Source of the DNA: Faecalimonas sp.
GTDB lineage: Bacteria; Bacillota; Clostridia; Lachnospirales; Lachnospiraceae
Reading direction: 5' to 3'
Assembly: GCA_020024645.1 (NCBI GenBank)
Contig: JAHHTN010000072.1
Location: forward strand, 1-10,583
DNA: 10,583 nt
The notes under the pieces are model-generated. The model searched no databases and was not told where the DNA came from. It was given only the letters and a program-made list of their open reading frames with translations. This document shows, one piece after another, positions 1-5,666 of this stretch. Numbering within the stretch: position 1 is the stretch's first letter; each line of letters begins with the position of its first letter. The translations under genes and the position numbers were made by a program.

Positions 1-51
1 GTCGTATAGATGTATTGATATAAAATTATGATACTATAAACTATATTACAT

Positions 52-105
52 AAAAAAATAACTCATATAGTCTCTCATCTATTTAGAAAAAACTATATGA
101 GTTAT
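52..105 (-). terminator. Rho-independent terminator of the yneA-like gene
   Basis: The arms 58-71 and 92-105 form a perfect 14-bp inverted repeat with a 20-nt loop. Read on the minus strand, the hairpin is followed directly by seven T residues (58-52, partly shared with the stem end). It starts about 19 bases past the stop codon of the leftward LysM gene. The stem is A/T-rich, so efficiency may be moderate, but the layout is that of an intrinsic terminator. Bases 1-51, beyond it, hold nothing I can identify. Confidence 0.8.
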
Positions 106-123
106 ATGTAAAATTAATATATA

Positions 124-489
124 CTATTCTTTAAATGATGTATCATAATAAGCAACCAATAAATGTTTACTTTCTTGAAGGCTATTTGAAGTTAAACCAT
201 TAAGCTGTTTTATTTCTTCAATGTATTCCTGAGGAGAACTATATTCCTCTGTCATATACTTTTGAGCAATTCCCCATAAAGTATCACCTTGTTTGATTTC
301 TATGCTTCTATAATATTTAAATCCTACAGGATCTTCTTCCAAATTACCATGTGCATTAGAAAGAACTCCCCCACAATATATTGTCCATCCTAAAATAACT
401 AGCAATACTGGTAAAACAAGAAAAGTCTTGATAATTTTTATTGTTTTAACTCTCTTTTTTTTCATCTGTTTGTAATTTTTCTTTGACAT
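124..489 (-). CDS. yneA: YneA-like SOS cell-division inhibitor (membrane-anchored LysM protein)
   Basis: This is a 121-residue protein: a short Lys-rich cytoplasmic N-terminus (1-21), one hydrophobic membrane segment (about 22-40), a short linker, then one LysM domain (about 61-113) with the motif IKQGDTLWGIAQKY. This is the architecture of Bacillus subtilis YneA, which delays septation during DNA damage and is about 103 residues long. The start is the ATG at 489, preceded by AAGGAGG at good spacing; an in-frame ATG 33 bases upstream (522) lacks such a site and falls at an operator. The gene is divergent from lexA, as yneA is in Bacillus, and its promoter carries two LexA boxes, so SOS induction is expected. 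Sequence similarity to YneA is weak outside the LysM, so the role rests on architecture, position and operators. A generic LysM cell-wall protein is the alternative. Confidence 0.75.
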   Translation of the reverse strand: MSKKNYKQMKKKRVKTIKIIKTFLVLPVLLVILGWTIYCGGVLSNAHGNLEEDPVGFKYYRSIEIKQGDTLWGIAQKYMTEEYSSPQEYIEEIKQLNGLTSNSLQESKHLLVAYYDTSFKE

Positions 490-522
490 ATTTTTCCTCC
501 TTATAATATACGAACATTGCAA

Positions 523-536
523 CGAACACTTGTTCT
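523..536 (-). promoter_or_regulatory. LexA box 1 (downstream of the yneA-like promoter)
   Basis: Read on the minus strand the site is AGAACAAGTGTTCG, which matches 13 of 14 positions of the Gram-positive LexA consensus CGAACRNRYGTTYG. It lies just downstream of the expected transcription start of the LysM gene, where bound LexA would block initiation or escape. Confidence 0.8.
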
Positions 537-545
537 CATATTTAT

Positions 546-574
546 ATAATACATCACGAACAAACGTTTGTCAA
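546..574 (-). promoter_or_regulatory. Sigma-A promoter of the yneA-like gene
   Basis: On the minus strand, TTGACA (574-569) is followed after exactly 17 bases by TATTAT (551-546). The -35 hexamer is perfect and the -10 differs by one base from TATAAT. The leader is about 50 bases. A perfect LexA box fills the spacer next to the -35, so this strong promoter should be tightly repressed until LexA is cleaved. Confidence 0.85.
557..570. promoter_or_regulatory. LexA box 2 (perfect consensus)
   Basis: CGAACAAACGTTTG matches all 14 positions of the Gram-positive LexA consensus CGAACRNRYGTTYG. It overlaps the end of the -35 element and the spacer of the leftward promoter, and lies about 35 bases upstream of the probable lexA -35. 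It is probably the strongest operator of the set. Confidence 0.92.
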
Positions 575-584
575 TCGGAAAAAT

Positions 585-598
585 CGAACATATTTTCT
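585..598 (+). promoter_or_regulatory. LexA box 3 (upstream of the lexA promoter)
   Basis: CGAACATATTTTCT matches 12 of 14 consensus positions, with an intact left half-site and a degenerate right half. It touches box 4 by one base, so the two may be bound side by side. It lies directly upstream of the lexA -35 region. Confidence 0.55.
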
Positions 599-611
599 AA
601 ACATTTGTTTG
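598..611 (-). promoter_or_regulatory. LexA box 4 (over the lexA -35)
   Basis: On the minus strand this reads CAAACAAATGTTTA, matching 12 of 14 positions of the LexA consensus. It covers the probable -35 element of lexA, which fits autorepression of lexA. Both mismatches fall at outer positions, so a weaker, readily relieved site is expected. Confidence 0.6.
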
Positions 612-637
612 CTATTTTCTGATTTCTATGATAAAAT
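605..637 (+). promoter_or_regulatory. Probable lexA promoter
   Basis: Two overlapping readings are possible: TTGTTT (605-610), 16 bases, TATGAT (627-632); or TTGCTA (609-614), 17 bases, TAAAAT (632-637). Either gives a leader of about 25-35 bases to the ATG at 667 and puts box 4 across the -35. The hexamers are weaker than those of the divergent promoter. Confidence 0.6.
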
Positions 638-666
638 GAAAAAAAGTTAAATATTTGGAGGATTAT

Positions 667-1284
667 ATGTCATACGGGAAAATTAGTCAAAAACAATCAG
701 AAATTTTAGAATACATTAAATCAGAAATCTTAAAACGAGGCTATCCACCAGCTGTACGTGAAATTTGTGAGGCTGTAAATTTAAAATCAACTTCTTCTGT
801 TCATTCACATTTGGAGACATTAGAAAAAAATGGATATATTCGTCGAGATCCTACTAAACCCCGCGCAATAGAAATTATTGATGATATGTTTAATTTAACA
901 CGAAGAGAACTTGTGCAAGTACCTATGATCGGTCATGTGGCTGCTGGAGAGCCTCTACTTGCACAAGAAAATATCGAGGATTACTTTCCTATCCCAGCAG
1001 AATTTATGTCCAATAATCCAGCATATATGTTGAAGGTAAAAGGCGAAAGTATGATTAATGCTGGTATTTTAGATGGTGATTATGTATTAGTAGAACAATG
1101 TAATACTGCATCTAATGGGCAAATGATTGTAGCATTAATTGATGATGGTGCGACAGTAAAAACATTTTATCAAGAAAAAGACATGTATCGCCTTCAACCA
1201 GAAAATGATACGATGTCACCAATTATTGTACGAGAATTAACTATATTAGGAAAGGTTATTGGGGTATTCCGTATGATGAAATAA
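667..1284 (+). CDS. lexA: LexA, SOS transcriptional repressor and self-cleaving protease
   Basis: This is a full-length LexA of 205 residues. The N-terminal winged helix-turn-helix domain (about 1-70) includes a recognition region around VNLKSTSSVHSHLETLEKNG. The C-terminal S24-family domain has the scissile Ala93-Gly94 bond (HVAAGEP), the nucleophile Ser128 (KGESM) and the general base Lys165 (GATVKTF). All residues needed for RecA-stimulated autocleavage are present. The start is the ATG at 667, five bases after GGAGG; an upstream in-frame TTG at 655 overlaps that ribosome binding site and is rejected. LexA boxes over its own promoter indicate autoregulation, and the divergent YneA-like gene is its most obvious target here. 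A long hairpin directly downstream ends the transcript. Identification is secure. Confidence 0.98.
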   Translation: MSYGKISQKQSEILEYIKSEILKRGYPPAVREICEAVNLKSTSSVHSHLETLEKNGYIRRDPTKPRAIEIIDDMFNLTRRELVQVPMIGHVAAGEPLLAQENIEDYFPIPAEFMSNNPAYMLKVKGESMINAGILDGDYVLVEQCNTASNGQMIVALIDDGATVKTFYQEKDMYRLQPENDTMSPIIVRELTILGKVIGVFRMMK

Positions 1285-1290
1285 GTGTAT

Positions 1291-1343
1291 AAAAGAAGAT
1301 ATTCTCTCCTTTTTGATTTAATAAGGAGGGAATATCTTCTTTT
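1291..1343. terminator. Bidirectional terminator between lexA and rsfS
   Basis: The arms 1291-1311 and 1323-1343 can form a 21-bp stem with a single G.U pair and an 11-nt loop. The outer ends are A4 and T4, so either strand yields a stem ending in U residues. It lies 6 bases after the lexA stop and 8 bases after the rsfS stop, between convergent genes, so it probably serves both transcripts. No long free T tract follows on either side. Confidence 0.85.
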
Positions 1344-1351
1344 AAAAATCT

Positions 1352-1705
1352 CTATAAATTGTCAATATTCTCTATTATTTTTCCATCTCTCCAAATGCGT
1401 TCTAAATCATAGAAAAGGCGATTATCTTTATCAAATACATGGATAATGATATCTCCGAAATCAAGTAATACCCAGTTTCCAAGTCCATAACCTTCTCGTT
1501 GTTGTAAAACATAGCCTGATTTTTCTAGTTTTTCTTCGACGTTTTCTACAAGAGCATGCACTTGACTTTCATTAGTTCCGTTAGCGATAACAAAATAGTC
1601 TGCTAAAGTAGAGATTTCAGAAATATCTATTACTTTAATATCTTCACCTTTTTTTTCTTCTAAAGCAGTATATGCTATGTGAACCATATTTTTTGAATGT
1701 TCCAC
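1352..1705 (-). CDS. rsfS: Ribosome silencing factor RsfS (RsfA/DUF143 family)
   Basis: This 117-residue protein of the RsfS/Iojap family has the family core ISTLADYFVIANGTNESQV (about 31-49) and GNWVLLDFGDIIIHVFD (about 76-92), followed by the YDLERIW signature. Family members bind uL14 on the 50S subunit and block joining with 30S, lowering translation when nutrients are short. The start is a GTG at 1705, seven bases after GGAGG; the next ATG, 18 bases further on, is too far from that site. The GTG overlaps the yqeK stop by one base (TAGTG), so the genes are probably translationally coupled. It is the last gene of the operon and ends at the terminator shared with lexA. yqeK-rsfS adjacency is typical of Firmicutes. 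Confidence 0.95.
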   Translation of the reverse strand: MEHSKNMVHIAYTALEEKKGEDIKVIDISEISTLADYFVIANGTNESQVHALVENVEEKLEKSGYVLQQREGYGLGNWVLLDFGDIIIHVFDKDNRLFYDLERIWRDGKIIENIDNL

Positions 1706-2289
1706 TACTCTCCCTCCTTTTTTAATTCTTGTTTATAAAACTCATAAGTTTTTTTAGTCATATTGTCTATAACTGTATTTGTACTTTCTAAGTATTGTAA
1801 AACGTTTTCTGATATTTTTAATATTGTTTGATCAATATTTTCAAACGCCAGTTTACGTATAAATGTTAAATTTGATATATCTTTTCTTCCTGGTTCTATA
1901 TAATCCGCTATATAAACAATTTTTTCTAAGAGGCTCATAGATGGACGTCCTGTTGTGTGATACGATATTGCATGTAAAACATCATCATTAACCACTTCAT
2001 AAATATCCTTCGCTAAATATGAACCAAGTTTGGCATGAATCAAACTTGGATTTTTTTCTTCGCTTTCTGTTAAAAGAATATGATACTTTTTACATAAATT
2101 CTTTTGTTCGTTTTTCGGAATACATTTTGCACAATCATGAAGCAATCCTGCAAGCATTGCTTCATTTAAATTGGCACCATATTTCATTGCCAACGCTGCA
2201 GCGGTGTACATTACACCTAATGTATGTCGAAAACGTTCGGTGGTTAATGTCTCTTCTAATATTTTCTCAATTTCAATCAATGATTTCAT
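1705..2289 (-). CDS. yqeK: YqeK, HD-domain symmetrical Ap4A hydrolase family
   Basis: This 194-residue HD-superfamily phosphohydrolase has the metal-binding pattern His22, His51-Asp52 (LLHDCAK), His85 (IHAKLGS), His111 (ISYHTTG) and Asp129 (YIADYIEP). The complete set suggests an active enzyme with two metal ions. YqeK proteins are reported to cleave diadenosine tetraphosphate symmetrically to two ADP, which would limit an alarmone made by tRNA synthetases under stress; that activity is family knowledge, not visible here. The ATG follows the nadD TAA with no gap, and its ribosome binding site (GAGGT) lies in the last codons of nadD. The rsfS GTG overlaps its stop. Such tight packing implies co-translation with both neighbours. 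Confidence 0.93.
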   Translation of the reverse strand: MKSLIEIEKILEETLTTERFRHTLGVMYTAAALAMKYGANLNEAMLAGLLHDCAKCIPKNEQKNLCKKYHILLTESEEKNPSLIHAKLGSYLAKDIYEVVNDDVLHAISYHTTGRPSMSLLEKIVYIADYIEPGRKDISNLTFIRKLAFENIDQTILKISENVLQYLESTNTVIDNMTKKTYEFYKQELKKEGE

Positions 2290-2889
2290 TTACTTTACCT
2301 CATATAACTGGTGAGTTTGGATATAGTTTAATACTTTTTTAGGAACAAGAGTATCTATAGATTCACCTTTTTCACACTTTTTACGAATATCACTAGATGA
2401 TATATCAATAAGAGGCATTTTTAATAGTCTAATTTCCGCATTATACTTTTTTGTTAAATAGGCAATTTGCGTATTCATTTGATTTATATCTTTGTCTTCT
2501 CTGCAAGCCGCAAGTATAACACACGCTTGTAGAACGCGGGCAGGTTCTTTCCAAAATTCAATTGTAAAAAGTGAATCTGCACCAATAATAAAATAAAATC
2601 TATTTTTCGGATATATTTTTTGTAATTTTTCTAATGTTTCATAAGAATAAGAATGTCGTTCCTCTTCCATTTCAAATGTGCTTAAATGAAATTCCTCTTT
2701 ATCTTCAATTGCTAATTTAACCATTTCTAAACGAAAATCTATTTTAATTTCTTCTGATTTATGAGGTGGATTTCCATTAGGCATAAACCAGACTTCATCT
2801 AATTGAAAATTGTCATAAGCATATGCCCCAAGCATAAGATGACCATTGTGTATCGGATCAAATGTACCACCTACAATTCCAATTTTCAT
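2290..2889 (-). CDS. nadD: Nicotinate-nucleotide adenylyltransferase NadD
   Basis: NadD joins nicotinate mononucleotide to the AMP of ATP, giving deamido-NAD in NAD biosynthesis. The protein has 199 residues, normal for the family. The nucleotidyltransferase motif GGTFDPIHNGH (7-17) supplies the HxGH-type catalytic histidines, and ISSSDIR (163-169) is the conserved C-terminal phosphate-binding motif. A central FIIGADSL segment (about 100-107) also fits. The start ATG at 2889 has GAGAGG upstream at good spacing and lies 23 bases after the yhbY stop. The TAA is followed at once by the yqeK ATG. The nadD-yqeK-rsfS order is standard in Firmicutes. Identification is secure. Confidence 0.97.
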   Translation of the reverse strand: MKIGIVGGTFDPIHNGHLMLGAYAYDNFQLDEVWFMPNGNPPHKSEEIKIDFRLEMVKLAIEDKEEFHLSTFEMEEERHSYSYETLEKLQKIYPKNRFYFIIGADSLFTIEFWKEPARVLQACVILAACREDKDINQMNTQIAYLTKKYNAEIRLLKMPLIDISSSDIRKKCEKGESIDTLVPKKVLNYIQTHQLYEVK

Positions 2890-2912
2890 ATTATAACCTC
2901 TCTTGAAAATGA

Positions 2913-3206
2913 TTATTTAGGTAATTCAATTTTCTTTTTATCGTCTTTACCTTCCTTATATAAAACGATTTTTTTACCAATGACTTGTACCACTTGTGAA
3001 TGAGTACGCTCTGCAATCATGCATGCTAATTCTTTTGGATCATCTGCACAGTTTTTTAAAACACTAATTTTAATTAACTCTCGTGCAGTTAAAGCCTCTC
3101 CAATTGCTTCTGTAAGGGAAGGTGTCATACTTGATTTTCCAATTTGGAAAATTGGATCCATTGTCATTGCAAGACTTTTTAAATAAGCTCTTTGCTTTGT
3201 TGTCAT
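2913..3206 (-). CDS. yhbY: YhbY, CRM-domain ribosome assembly RNA-binding protein
   Basis: This 97-residue protein consists of essentially one CRM domain (about 1-85). It begins with the typical TTKQRAYLKSLA stretch, then the loop QIGKSSMTPSL, where family members carry the GxxG-type RNA-contact turn, and ends with VVQVIGKKIVLYKE. YhbY proteins associate with pre-50S particles and are thought to help 23S rRNA maturation. The ATG follows AAGGAGG with about seven bases between, 26 bases after the obgE stop. The adjacency obgE-yhbY matches a shared role in large-subunit assembly. The Lys-rich C-terminal tail (KEGKDDKKK) is probably disordered. Confidence 0.95.
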   Translation of the reverse strand: MTTKQRAYLKSLAMTMDPIFQIGKSSMTPSLTEAIGEALTARELIKISVLKNCADDPKELACMIAERTHSQVVQVIGKKIVLYKEGKDDKKKIELPK

Positions 3207-3232
3207 TGTTATCCTCCTTATTTCTATTTTTT

Positions 3233-4516
3233 CTATTTGTAATAATCAAACTGTAATCCATACATACGAACGGTATCGCCTTCTTGAATACCAGCATTCT
3301 CAAGTTCATCCAAAATACCTGTATCTTTGAGGAATTTTTGGAAGAAAGCAAAACCTTTTTCAGAATCCAAGTTAGTATATCCAAGCATCTTTTCAATTTT
3401 AGGTCCTTCAACAACATACATATCATCTTCTTTTTCGACAGTATATGGTAAATCGATATGAATTAATTCTTCTTCTGGGAAGTATTCCTGCTCGAATACA
3501 ATTGTTTTTTGATCTAGAGTTTTCAACTGCTCACTTACATAGTAAAGCAATTCTCGAATTCCTTCTCCTGATACACCAGAAATGGCAAACACTTTAATTC
3601 CCTGTGGTTCGAATTCTTTTCGAATTTTTTCTACAGGATCTTCATTTTCTGTATAAATTGCATCAATTTTATTTGCTGCAATTACTTGTGGACGTTTAGC
3701 AATTTCTTCGTTATATGCTTTTAACTCTGCATTAATTTTATAAATATCATCAATAGGATCTCTTCCTTCTGTAGAAGCAGCATCCACAACATGAATCATC
3801 ATTTTAGTACGTTCAATATGTCGTAAAAATTCATGTCCAAGACCAATTCCAGCAGAAGCACCTTCAATAAGTCCAGGTATATCTGCAATAACAAATCCAT
3901 CTGCCCCATCGATATCTACAACACCCAAATTAGGGTTAATTGTTGTAAAATGATAGTTAGCGATTTTAGGATTCGCATTAGTTACTCTAGATAACAGAGT
4001 AGATTTTCCAACATTTGGGAATCCAATAAGTCCTACATCAGCAATTACTTTTAATTCTAATTTAACCCAAAGTTCTTGGGCAGGTTGTCCTGGTTGTGCA
4101 TATTTTGGAATTTGCATTGTAGATGTTGCAAAATGCTGATTGCCAAGACCGCCTTTTCCACCTTTTAAAATAACTTGGCGTCTGTTATTTCCAGACATAT
4201 CAGCAATAACTTTATCTGATTCTGCTTCCTTAATAATAGTTCCTTCGGGTACTTTTAAAATAATATCTTCTGCATTTTTTCCGTGACAACGTCTTTTTCC
4301 ACCTTGCTCACCATCTTTTGCAACATATTTTCTTCTATGACGGTAATCAGCAAGCGTATTAAGTCCTTCATCTATTTCGAAGATAACATCTCCGCCACGT
4401 CCACCGTCTCCGCCATCAGGTCCACCGTTTGGTACATAAAGTTCTCTTCGAAAACTAACATGACCATCTCCGCCTTTTCCTGAGCGTATATATATTTTCG
4501 CTCTATCTGCAAACAT
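3233..4516 (-). CDS. obgE: GTPase ObgE/CgtA
   Basis: This 427-residue Obg protein has all three domains of the Gram-positive form. The Gly-rich Obg fold spans about 1-158 (GGDGHVSFRRE, GGPDGGDGGRGGDV). The G domain has G1 GFPNVGKST (165-173), the switch I TT pair (191-192), G3 DIPG (212-215), G4 NKID (282-285) and a G5 region around ISGVSGEG (312-319). The C-terminal OCT domain (about 350-427) is present, as is usual in Firmicutes. Obg binds the 50S subunit late in assembly and responds to GTP/ppGpp, and it is usually essential. The ATG at 4516 has AAAGG about 11 bases upstream, a rather distant and modest site. A hairpin separates it from rpmA, so its expression may be set partly apart from the ribosomal genes. 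Confidence 0.98.
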   Translation of the reverse strand: MFADRAKIYIRSGKGGDGHVSFRRELYVPNGGPDGGDGGRGGDVIFEIDEGLNTLADYRHRRKYVAKDGEQGGKRRCHGKNAEDIILKVPEGTIIKEAESDKVIADMSGNNRRQVILKGGKGGLGNQHFATSTMQIPKYAQPGQPAQELWVKLELKVIADVGLIGFPNVGKSTLLSRVTNANPKIANYHFTTINPNLGVVDIDGADGFVIADIPGLIEGASAGIGLGHEFLRHIERTKMMIHVVDAASTEGRDPIDDIYKINAELKAYNEEIAKRPQVIAANKIDAIYTENEDPVEKIRKEFEPQGIKVFAISGVSGEGIRELLYYVSEQLKTLDQKTIVFEQEYFPEEELIHIDLPYTVEKEDDMYVVEGPKIEKMLGYTNLDSEKGFAFFQKFLKDTGILDELENAGIQEGDTVRMYGLQFDYYK

Positions 4517-4557
4517 ATATTTTATTTCCTTTCTATATATTTATTAGTGTCTATATC

Positions 4558-4590
4558 AAAACAAGGCTCCAAACCTAAAGATTTGAAGCC
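4558..4590 (-). terminator. Hairpin with T-rich tail between rpmA and obgE
   Basis: The arms 4582-4590 and 4565-4573 form a 9-bp stem with one G.U pair and an 8-nt loop. On the minus strand it is followed by TTGTTTT. It sits 14 bases after the rpmA stop and about 48 bases before obgE. It has the form of an intrinsic terminator but lies inside an operon, so partial termination (more L21/L27 mRNA than obgE mRNA) or 3'-end protection is likely. Confidence 0.65.
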
Positions 4591-4604
4591 CATGTTATTT
4601 ATTA

Positions 4605-4889
4605 TTATTCAGCTACTGGATAGATAGAAACTTGTTTCTTATCTCTTCCTTTTCTTTCGAATCTTACAACACCGTCAACTAAAGCGAATAATGTATCATC
4701 TCCACCACGTCCTACATTAAGACCTGGATGAATTTTAGTTCCACGTTGTCTGTAAAGAATATTTCCAGCTTTTACAAATTGTCCGTCAGCTCTTTTCGCA
4801 CCTAATCTTTTTGATTCAGAATCTCTACCGTTCTTTGTAGAACCAACTCCTTTTTTATGAGCGAAAAATTGAAGGTTTAATTTCATCAT
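4605..4889 (-). CDS. rpmA: 50S ribosomal protein bL27 with cleavable N-terminus
   Basis: This 94-residue bL27 has the core AHKKGVGSTKNGRDSESKRL and the conserved RQRGTKIHPGLNVGRGGDDTLFA. bL27 sits at the peptidyl transferase centre of the 50S subunit. The N-terminus MMKLNLQFF is the Firmicute extension removed by the Prp protease before Ala10; uncleaved L27 would place extra residues near the catalytic site. The prp gene lies immediately upstream. Of two adjacent ATG codons the first is preferred, because it gives the usual nine-residue extension and sits eight bases from GGAGG; that site is within the last codons of prp. Only three bases separate the prp stop from this start, so coupling is likely. 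Confidence 0.98.
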   Translation of the reverse strand: MMKLNLQFFAHKKGVGSTKNGRDSESKRLGAKRADGQFVKAGNILYRQRGTKIHPGLNVGRGGDDTLFALVDGVVRFERKGRDKKQVSIYPVAE

Positions 4890-4892
4890 GGC

Positions 4893-5225
4893 TTACACCT
4901 CCTCAAATGTTAAATCAATATACTCTTCGTAACTTTCGTCACTTGCCATTTCTCGTAAACCTAAAACCATGGCTTTCAATAGCAATGTTGCTTCTTTCCC
5001 AGGTCTACCTTCTATCTTGTAATCAATATAACCCAATTCTTCATCTGATACTAAAGAAGTATTTGCTTCAGTAAATTTATCAATAGAATTAATTGTATTA
5101 ATTACGAGAACTGAAACAGCAGCACAAACAATATCTTGTCCATGTTCGCTGTAGCCAGCATGACCTAATGATTTAAAGCCAACATACTCATGCTTTTCAT
5201 TTTTATAAATTGATACCTTAATCAT
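4893..5225 (-). CDS. prp: Prp (YsxB), cysteine protease that processes L27
   Basis: This 110-residue protein, typical in length, carries the Prp signature GHAGYSEHGQDIVCAAVS, with His22 and Cys34 at the positions of the catalytic pair described in Staphylococcus aureus Prp. Prp removes the short N-terminal extension of bL27. The gene is always found between rplU and rpmA in bacteria with extended L27, as here, and the downstream rpmA has the matching LNLQFFA site. The ATG at 5225 comes 19 bases after the rplU stop. Its ribosome binding site is weak (TTGGTG), which may keep the protease below the level of the ribosomal proteins. Its last codons carry the rpmA ribosome binding site. Confidence 0.96.
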   Translation of the reverse strand: MIKVSIYKNEKHEYVGFKSLGHAGYSEHGQDIVCAAVSVLVINTINSIDKFTEANTSLVSDEELGYIDYKIEGRPGKEATLLLKAMVLGLREMASDESYEEYIDLTFEEV

Positions 5226-5244
5226 TTATGACACCAATTTAAAA

Positions 5245-5553
5245 TTAAGCGTTAATTTTTTCGATTTTAACAGCTGTGTACTGCTGTCTGTGTCCGTTTT
5301 TCTTATGATATCCAGTTTTTCTTTTATACTTGTAAACGATAACTTTTTTAGCTTTTCCATCACCAATTACTGATGCTGTAACTGTAGCACCTGCTACTGT
5401 TGGGTTTCCAACTTTTAATTCAGAATCGCTTACTGCAAGTACTTGGTCAAATGTAAAAGTTTCTCCAGCTTCTACACCAAGTTTTTCTACTTTAATGATA
5501 TCGCCTTCGGCTACTTTGTACTGTTTACCACCTGTTGCTATAATTGCGTACAT
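5245..5553 (-). CDS. rplU: 50S ribosomal protein bL21
   Basis: This 102-residue bL21 starts MYAIIATGGKQYKVAEGD and has the C-terminal rRNA-binding signature KYKRKTGYHKKNGHRQ. bL21 binds 23S rRNA early in 50S assembly. The start is the ATG at 5553, six bases after AGGAGG. The frame stays open for 25 more codons upstream, but that stretch is the leader RNA: it begins near the transcription start and is not bL21-like. This is the first gene of the rplU-prp-rpmA unit, driven by a consensus promoter, and probably controlled through the leader by L21 itself. Identification is secure. Confidence 0.98.
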   Translation of the reverse strand: MYAIIATGGKQYKVAEGDIIKVEKLGVEAGETFTFDQVLAVSDSELKVGNPTVAGATVTASVIGDGKAKKVIVYKYKRKTGYHKKNGHRQQYTAVKIEKINA

Positions 5554-5630
5554 ATGGCACCTCCTATTTATCATTACTCGCCAACTTCGGTGTTCAATCA
5601 CGAAACTTATAACCTCGTTGTGCGGCATAC
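5554..5630 (-). ncRNA. Probable L21 leader (ribosomal protein autoregulatory 5' UTR)
   Basis: About 77 bases separate the predicted start of transcription from the rplU ATG. The segment has a small hairpin CGG-TATG-CCG (5626-5617), a region where ACGAGG can pair with TTTCGT, and a block ACACCGAAGTTGG before the ribosome binding site. Position, size and the CCGCACAACGAGG/CACCGAAGTTGG blocks resemble the Firmicute L21 leader family, thought to bind L21 and limit its own synthesis. I could not run a covariance search, so the family call is by recollection and context. Confidence 0.65.
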
Positions 5631-5636
5631 CGTTGT

Positions 5637-5665
5637 ATTATAGCATCTCTTTTGACATGTGTCAA
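5637..5665 (-). promoter_or_regulatory. Consensus sigma-A promoter of the rplU operon
   Basis: TTGACA (5665-5660) and TATAAT (5642-5637) are both perfect and separated by exactly 17 bases, with a TGC just before the -10 (extended -10). The -35 begins one base after the stop codon of the upstream CBS gene. Such a promoter suits a highly expressed ribosomal operon. Confidence 0.95.
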
Positions 5666-5666
5666 T

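Noticed and set aside
511..524. A further CGAAC at 511, possible fifth LexA box
   Set aside because: Only the left half-site matches; the right half reads CAACG and the centre also departs from the consensus.
655..666. Upstream TTG start for lexA
   Set aside because: It overlaps the GGAGG site that serves the ATG at 667, and the extra residues are not part of LexA.
3070..3426. Long minus-strand open frame overlapping yhbY and obgE, and several plus-strand open frames of about 62-107 codons
   Set aside because: They lie antisense to or in another frame of well-supported genes, have no recognisable motif or ribosome binding site, and show composition expected of shadow frames.
4529..4560. Possible separate promoter for obgE (TTGATA with TATAGA, 16-base spacer)
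   Set aside because: The transcript would start within or next to the ribosome binding site, and the hexamers are common by chance in such AT-rich DNA.
5554..5628. 25-residue N-terminal extension of L21 (start at 5628)
   Set aside because: It begins about at the predicted transcription start with no ribosome binding site, is not L21-like, and the ATG at 5553 has AGGAGG at good spacing.
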